This document shows positions 58,801 through 64,000 of a stretch of 64,000 nucleotides of DNA, one piece after another; within the stretch, counting starts at the first letter, position 1; every line of letters begins with the position of its first letter. The DNA is taken from assembly GCA_029582265.1 (NCBI GenBank), contig CM055821.1, positions 45,203,694 through 45,267,693 on the forward strand, read 5' to 3'. Position numbers and translations under genes: made by a program. This DNA comes from Zoroaster sp. YZ-2022 (Eukaryota; Echinodermata; Asteroidea; Forcipulatida; Zoroasteridae). The notes under the pieces were generated by a model. It was not told the DNA's origin, ran no database searches, and saw only the letters and a program-made list of their open reading frames with translations.

Positions 58801-61800
58801 CCTGCGGACAAGCAATCCACTTCTACTTCTGCTAGTGCTACTGACAACAGCGCTTTCAAAGTCATGATGGCGGCTAGTGGCACATTGTCACTACCAGCGG
58901 AAAAACCCACCAACCGTGCTAATTTTCATCTGTATAACGCTCTCCTTGGTGTGCTGTCAAAAAAGGACGTCGGATCTTCATTTTATAAATTTGGGTAGGG
59001 TAGTCCAGAGAGTTTTAAGTGTGCCAAATAAAATTTTCTCACAATCCAAAAGCCCATATATTGTAGCTCTTGTAGATCCACTCATATGTTAGGGTGCAGA
59101 ATAATAAATAAACCTCACAAGAAGCGTACTCTGATTCATTCGTTCATCGAACATTTATTTCCAATTCGCAGAAACAATTATTAAAATAATACAAAATAAT
59201 AAATAAATTATAATGCGTATTCAACAGAAATTTAAAAGATGCAAAGTAGGCTTATTATAACTGACATGGAATTGCGAGACGGAGGCAAATCCCAGTATAA
59301 AAAGCAGAGCTTATGATTGTACATGTATACAACACTTACCATCATTTTTTATTTATTTTTTTCCCTGTCTGACAACCTTTTTCAGCACCTAAAAAATCTG
59401 TAAACCAACTAATAAAATTGGAATGGCCTAACAAGGGTCAAAATCAGTCCAAATTTTGATATACTTCCCAAGGTATATCTAGTGCACTTAAAGGTCAAAC
59501 ACTGTCAAACCTTACGTGTAGTAAGTACATTTACAGGTCAAAATGTGTCAACCGTTTTTGACTGGTAAAAGCATTGTCTGGTATTGTTGAGGGTGGTCAA
59601 AATGACAGTAAAAACCAGTCAAAAATGCCCCTGTGTGCACATTTGGGTCAACAGTCAAAACAGGCAGTCGACTGATTTTGACCTCTATAGCTACTTCCCA
59701 CTAAAGTGCAGCTAGAGTAGGAGGATTAATTTGTTGTTTTTAAAACTTCTTTCTCTATTATTAATATTTTACAGATGTTGCCAATCAAATAATGGACTTC
59801 ATTGTCAATGGCAGCGCAAAAGGACAGGTATATGACAGACTTGCACTCTTCACAGACACATTTGGTAATCGGCTTACTGGCTCCCAAAATCTGGAAAACT
59901 CAATCGGTAAGGAAAGCAGAAACACAACAAATCTGACCCAACAGAAGGATTTGTTTATTTGACACAAAACACAATAAAGGGGGCCACTTTCCTACCGTCA
60001 CGTTAGCAGTTTTTCTAATGGTTGTAATTTTTTTTTAAATATCTGAAACCACCCAAAAAGAATTTCAACATTTGAAAAGACATGCATGCTTATCCTAAAG
60101 ATAATTTGAGTTGATTATTACTATTATTTTTTTAATTACCCTAAAATTTCCATCAACAAATGGACGGAAAAGTGAGGTAACTTTTTCCGTCCAATTTTTA
60201 TGGAAATTTGAGGGTAAAAAAATAAATAAAAAAATAGAAAAATTAAATAAATCAACTCAAATTAGTTCTAGTATAAGCCTGCATATCCATTCACATGTTG
60301 AAACACTTTTTGGTCGGTTTCAGGTACTTAAAAATAAATAACAACCATTGGTAAAACTGCTAACGTGACGGATGCAAAGTGGCCCCCTTTATTGTGTTTT
60401 ATGTCATTTACATTGAAGATATTCTTTAACCCTAACGATGTTAAATGCAACAAGATGCAATAAATGTAAAAAGTTGTTGCGTCTTGTTGCCCTCAGCAGA
60501 GAACAAAAGAACCATTATTCTAGCTGGTGGATCTTGTTGCACTGAGCAGCCTGCAACACTATTCTGTTGTAACACTGTGTTGCATTCAGCAGGGTGTATG
60601 TGAAATGCTTGTAGGGGGTTAGTGTTAAAGCCAGTAGAAACACTGGCCAGTAGAAAATGTTTGTAAATGCATCCATACTTCATAAGAATCAATATATATT
60701 TTAAACCTGTGATAGTTTCAGCTTATTTGATTGTGTCGTGAAATGAATAAATTAAAGATAAGTGAAAATGCATTCAGATTATTTGTATTTATTCCAAAGT
60801 GGAATTTCTGTCTTCGGATGACAGAAATTCATTTTTGAAATTATTACACTAATTAGCAACTGGGACAGAAATAATATTTCAAGGGATGTTTGATACCATC
60901 ATCAATGTTACACCAGGTAAGTTCTATGTTCAACTGTACAAAGATGAGTAGATGAATACAGAGACGAGTAATCATAACTATGATGACAAAGTCCAGTGTT
61001 CAATTTCACAGCGCTGCTTACCGGTGAGCAAATTTTCGCGCTAACTATAACAATTTGCTTAAGCATAAGCAGGTTAGCAAGAACATTCATGCGTGTTCAC
61101 CATGGATTTGTAGTGTTGTGTCGATCATTTACTAACAATAACGGCCGGCAAGTTAGCGTGCCTTTCTCTATGTTCAACGGTTAGCAGCGCTATGAAATGA
61201 ATAACGTGCAGTGAGCAACAAATCGGCCGCTTAGCGGCTGTATGAGATTGGGCCCTGCTATCTGAACACATCATGTGAGCCATACAAATAAATAATAATC
61301 ATCATCATCATCATCATTGTTTTTGTTTTAATTATCAGATTATATGCTGAACCAGCTCAAGAAAGATGGCTTAGACAATGTCCATGGAGAAAACGTATCG
61401 GTAAATAAAACCAAAACAACACATTTTTATTCACTGTAAACAAAAGTAAATTATGAACATATTCATCATTATGCATTGCTTTGAAAAAAAATCATAATTC
61501 TAGGAATTACAGCTTGTACGGTATCCCATCTGGGTTGTTGGAAACAATCCCTTCCCAAAAGATACTCTTACTTGTAAAAACAGTACACGTGTATTCAAAC
61601 GAGGACCTTTATCGGGTTCTACATGGAGTTTCCATGTAAAACTGATAAAACGTGCATATAAAGTGCATATTGTACAACTCGCAGCTAGCCCAGTAGACTG
61701 GTCCCCTGTCTATATCCTGTCCCTTATATAGACAGGCTCCAGGCGTACCACTCAAAGGATTTCATTGGATACGTTAACGCGTTGTGCTGAAGATCTGACG

Positions 61801-63791
61801 TCACGCTTCAAGGCTTGTGTTTGTTAGGTCAAAGTTCAGCATCGGGAACAATATGGCGGCTGCGCGGCCAGGATCTGGCGTAATGTACGCACCTCTAGCT
61901 CAAAGCGTGACGTCGGATCTTCAGACTACTAGCCCAGTCACATCTAGATAATGTCCTGTTAAGTTCTAACAAACAGCAATAAGTGCTTCTACCTTGATGC
62001 TCTCAAGCAGGGTAGCTAAACAGTGCTTGTTGTGCATGCGCACATTACAGTGCCATTGTACAGTGCCGTTGACTGGGTTATAGCAGGCTGGTACAAAGTG
62101 ATTCTTCATATGTAATAACATTCTGGTAGTACTCAGAGGTCAGGAATGGCCGATCTTGTCTCATGATCAAGACTTAAATGAACTGTAAACTTGAACTGTA
62201 TTAAAAGGAAGATACAACGTTGGTAATGTGGGAACCCATGTATGCTTACTTGATTTGAATCAAGAAAATACATTAACCCTAATTCCCTAGGCCCATTTCC
62301 TTACACATAACCTGAATCCTCCAAAATCCTCCAAAATCCTTCAGTAGTAAAGCAAGCACATGACATGTATGCACACATGTGTTTCTAATCTGAGATACAT
62401 GTACATGGCCAGGGACCCTCCCTGCATGCATGGAGCAATAAACAGTGTCCACTGACCCAAGCACTGACCTTGCAATCACTACAACAAACATGGATGTACA
62501 TGTACCATGGAAAGGCAAGTATGCCTGAAAACCTCAATCCTCCAAAATCCTTCACTTTAGCAAAGAGCATGTAGTATGTAACCTCAGTCCTTCAAAATCC
62601 TTCACTTTGGCAAAGAGGATTATGGAGGATTTGGGAAGGTTAGGGTTAAACAACCAACCTGTGAAAGCTTCATCTCAATGTGGAGTCTAAGTCGTGAGAA
62701 AATTGTGAAAAAACATTCACAAGTTTTACAGAAAACAATTGGAGCAAAAAGTAGCCGTCGGCAGCTTTTTTTATATGTGAATATTTTTCTCTGAAATAAG
62801 AACATTTCAAACCAAATAAGTGATCAGTACTTTTGCAACTTTCACATCAAATAAGCTCTCCGATAATTATTCGGTACTTTTGTACTCGGGTAATAACCAA
62901 TTGTTGTACGTTCCCTTTAATTATATTCAGGATCTTGTTATTGTTCATGTAATAAGAGCCCTTTGTCGTCTTCTCAAAACAAAATTATCCAAACCAAACA
63001 GGTTCCTCATTGGGTAAGAGGAAACGAGTCGGCCATGATGCTTGAACCAAGGAGATACAACCTTATAATGATGGGTCTAGGTAGCAGTGTTGGAACACCA
63101 CCAGAAGGTATGGGCAGCGGGATTCTAGATTGGTTTTTATTGGATGTGTCCACAGGAAAAGCTTGATCATCTTCGCTGCTACACTGGCTGCTAAAAAGGC
63201 TGTTTCAAGAGGAATCTCATGTCCCACCTTCCAGCTCCTCTGAGTCTATTTACTTTTTTTAAAATTTTTCTTCTATCACAACCCTGTAACATAGCTGCTA
63301 ACTATTACAAATTTGTACTAATTATTACGAATTTTTTCAGAAATTACGAAAGTACAAATTGCTCTTTAAAAACTTACAAATGTTCCGCCCATTGAAAAAA
63401 AAGAAGCCCTTGATAAAGTACCATTTTATGAGCATTCAGGTAAAAGTGCACAAGATATACCTTGACAAGTATATCAACATTTGGACTGTTTTTGACCCTT
63501 GTAGTAGTAGGAGGGTTAATGCATGGTACATCCTGATCCCAGAATTATGCACATATGCTTGTACTGGACTGCTACAAACTAATTCATAATTTGACCAATT
63601 ATCCAGCACATTGTTTTCATTTACTCATCAATTTCCTGTCTCTGGTTTTCCGTTTTTGGCATATTTAGGCAATTTTAAATTCTAATGTTTATTTGACTAA
63701 CAATTTTAAACTTTTTTTTTGTCATTCAGGTATCACTGCTGAAGCTATTGTGGTTAGTTCATTTGATGAGCTTAAAAAACGGGCAAAAGAG
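55767..63791 (+). CDS. CPQ: carboxypeptidase Q (PGCP), 5' part (6 exons)
   Basis: Exons 55767-55830, 57547-57654, 59775-59906, 61339-61400, 63002-63107 and 63730-63791 join in frame to give 178 codons, with the gene running off the right edge. The product is a zinc M28-family dipeptidase/carboxypeptidase that is secreted or lysosomal and releases amino acids from small peptides. Visible are a signal peptide (YCLLVAVLLSPCAVSEG), the prosegment (INLQKIKQEIASYK), and stretches closely matching CPQ: GNRLTGSQNLENSI, DYMLNQLKKDGLDNV, VPHWVRGNESAMMLEPR, GLGSSVGTPPEG and ITAEAIVVSSFDELKKRA. The zinc ligands lie further downstream. Human CPQ is 472 residues. Confidence 0.95.
55971..56220. repeat. 48-bp minisatellite, about 5 copies
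   Basis: Unit AATTAATTTCTTTTATGTTG...CGTTATTTGTTT repeats at exact 48-bp spacing from 55971 to 56163, then once more with a 3-bp deletion. It lies in CPQ intron 1. Confidence 0.9.
56428..56868. mobile_element. MITE (GAATGTCGTATC family)
   Basis: GAATGTCGTATCTGACTGCC at the left and AGTGGCGGTCGGATACGACA at the right are inverted. The interior is shared with 35920-36335. Confidence 0.75.
57087..57426. mobile_element. MITE (AAAGTCTCC...TTTCTGG family)
   Basis: AAAAGTCTCCGATTTCTGGT and its inverse ACCAGAAACCAGAGACTTTT bound 340 bp. Related pieces occur at 48957 and 36340. Confidence 0.75.
57547..57654 (+). CDS. CPQ: CPQ exon 2
   Basis: This exon encodes AVLLSPCAVSEGKQLL (end of the signal peptide) and NLQKIKQEIASYK. 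The acceptor is TTGCATTTAG, the donor GTAAGG; phase 1 at both ends. The preceding intron holds a 48-bp tandem repeat and two MITEs. Confidence 0.9.
57957..59729. mobile_element. family-B MITE split by a Harbinger-type element
   Basis: TTAACCCTCCTACTAC at 57957-57972 and AGTAGGAGGATTAA at the right end. The body resumes at 59429 as AACAAGGGTCAAAATCAGTC. It is the reverse of the copies at 6531 and 47016. Confidence 0.75.
57976..59428. mobile_element. PIF/Harbinger-type transposon, TAA TSD
   Basis: TIRs GGCCGTTCCAATTTTATTAG...GTTTA and the inverse ending GGAATGGCC match over about 28 bp with one mismatch. The 3-bp repeat TAA flanks both sides (57973-57975, 59429-59431). TWA duplications with GGC-type ends are the PIF/Harbinger signature. 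Short ORFs inside (58556-58759, 58789-58998) match no transposase I know, so the copy looks non-autonomous. Confidence 0.75.
59775..59906 (+). CDS. CPQ: CPQ exon 3
   Basis: This exon encodes 43 full codons (VANQIMDFIVNGSAKGQVYD and LALFTDTFGNRLTGSQNLEN). The acceptor is TTTTACAG, the donor GTAAGG; phase 1 at both ends. The upstream intron contains the Harbinger-type element. Confidence 0.96.
59955..60405. mobile_element. hairpin MITE (GGGGGCCACTTT)
   Basis: ACACAATAAAGGGGGCCACT...CCGTCACGTTAGCAG near 59968-60010 faces CTGCTAACGTGACGG...AAGTGGCCCCCTTTATTGTG near 60357-60400. A second inner stem pairs AATTTCCAT..GACGGAAAAAGT with its inverse around 60140-60215. Confidence 0.7.
60426..60628. 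mobile_element. TTAA-flanked short element (family F)
   Basis: TTAACCCTAACGATG at the left, GGGGGTTAGTGTTAA at the right, with inverted TTGTTGC/GCAACA motifs inside. Confidence 0.55.
61000..61255. mobile_element. MITE (GGGCCCAATTTCATAG family)
   Basis: TTCACAGCGCTGCTTACCGG on the left, GCAGCGCTATGAAATG near 61180 and GTATGAGATTGGGCCC at the right. It shares AACGGCCGGCAAGTTAGCGTGCC (inverted) with 16820-17413. Confidence 0.6.
61339..61400 (+). CDS. CPQ: CPQ exon 4
   Basis: A 62-bp exon encoding YMLNQLKKDGLDNVHGENVS. The acceptor is AATTATCAG, the donor GTAAAT; it ends in phase 0. Confidence 0.94.
61690..61940. mobile_element. MITE with GAAGATC-GACGTCACGC ends
   Basis: GCTGAAGATCTGACGTCACGC near 61787 faces GCGTGACGTCGGATCTTCAG near 61905. 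Outer CTAGCCCAGTAGACTGG / ACTACTAGCCCAGTCA also match in part. Confidence 0.45.
62273..62649. mobile_element. TTAA-flanked MITE (family A, long subtype)
   Basis: TTAACCCTAATTCCCTAGG at the left, GGAAGGTTAGGGTTAA at the right. Near-identical to 7147-7523, which sits in a different gene. Confidence 0.75.
63002..63107 (+). CDS. CPQ: CPQ exon 5
   Basis: This exon encodes VPHWVRGNESAMMLEPRRYN and LGSSVGTPPE, highly conserved in CPQ. The acceptor is CAAACAG, the donor GTATGG; it ends in phase 1. Confidence 0.97.
63448..63519. mobile_element. family-B MITE fragment
   Basis: CTTGACAAGTATATCAACAT, TTTTTGACCCTTGTAGTAG and GGAGGGTTAA are the right end of family B. The left part is missing. Confidence 0.6.
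63730..63791 (+). CDS. CPQ: CPQ exon 6 (last in window)
   Basis: This exon encodes ITAEAIVVSSFDELKKRAKE. The acceptor is GTCATTCAG, the donor GTACAG; it ends in phase 0. The gene continues beyond 64000. Confidence 0.95.
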
Positions 63792-64000
63792 GTACAGTTC
63801 CTGTTGTATACATGTGTATATTTTTCCCCAACCTTTTTACATTGTAATAATATACCACAGAGTTATTTATTTCAAATGTGTACAGATATATTATCAAGAT
63901 GAAGTATTTTAATGTAGAGCAGACTAGTCGAAACGTTGAGAACAAACCAACCGGCTCTTCTCAGAGCCATCACTTCTTCCATTAATTCTAAACCGAATTA

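Noticed and set aside
58556..58998. Two short ORFs inside the Harbinger-type element as host genes
   Set aside because: They are bounded by transposon TIRs and resemble no known protein. At most they are transposon-derived.

Overview
The window is eukaryotic nuclear DNA: AT-rich, with spliced genes, GT-AG introns and a very high load of transposon-derived sequence. Most likely it comes from a marine invertebrate deuterostome, with an echinoderm as first choice. The three host proteins read close to vertebrate orthologues. The mobile elements include a foldback element of the kind described from sea urchins, and many tRNA-derived SINEs ending in (ATT)n. The species cannot be fixed from sequence alone.

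Three host genes lie on the + strand. (1) Positions 1-17745 hold the 3' part of an alpha-actinin gene: 15 exons and 628 codons covering the spectrin-repeat rod, two EF-hands and the C-terminal domain. The actin-binding CH domains lie upstream of the window. (2) Positions 35576-46385 hold a complete sulfite oxidase gene (SUOX): 4 exons, 588 residues, three phase-1 introns. Its first exon, with an Arg-rich mitochondrial presequence, is separated from the rest by a 7.2-kb intron. (3) Positions 55767-63791 hold the 5' part of a carboxypeptidase Q gene (CPQ/PGCP): 6 exons, 178 codons, with the signal peptide and prosegment side. The metal-binding catalytic part lies beyond the right edge. Actin crosslinking, sulfite detoxification and lysosomal/secreted peptide trimming are unrelated functions, so no operon or pathway logic is implied.

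Mobile elements dominate between and inside the genes. A Ty3/gypsy LTR retrotransposon (25764-34003, ATAT target duplication) lies between the first two genes. It is decayed (stop codons and frameshifts) but has an intact integrase frame and an extra third ORF downstream of pol with two C2H2 zinc fingers and a PLDLS motif. A LINE of the CR1/L2 type (37340-41414, minus strand) is inserted in SUOX intron 1, inside an older SINE. It carries a PHD finger, an NPGP (2A-like) motif, an AP endonuclease and a broken reverse transcriptase. Between SUOX and CPQ are a 2.05-kb hAT-type element (48742-50790) and, 51 bp later, a 2.34-kb foldback element (50842-53183). The foldback has long inverted repeats made of ~15-bp tandem units, an 8-bp target duplication and a MULE-transposase-like terminal exon. 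A PIF/Harbinger-type element (57976-59428) sits inside a TTAA-flanked MITE in CPQ intron 2. At least six families of TTAA-flanked (piggyBac-type) short elements, other MITEs with long perfect inverted repeats, SINEs and several minisatellites fill the introns.

Strongest leads: the gypsy element with a zinc-finger/PLDLS accessory ORF behind a good splice acceptor; the TU-like foldback element that links this architecture to MULE transposase; a perfect 61-bp-arm hairpin at 25275-25404; and a 31-bp palindrome with its own 7-bp direct repeat that distinguishes the two LTRs of the gypsy element.
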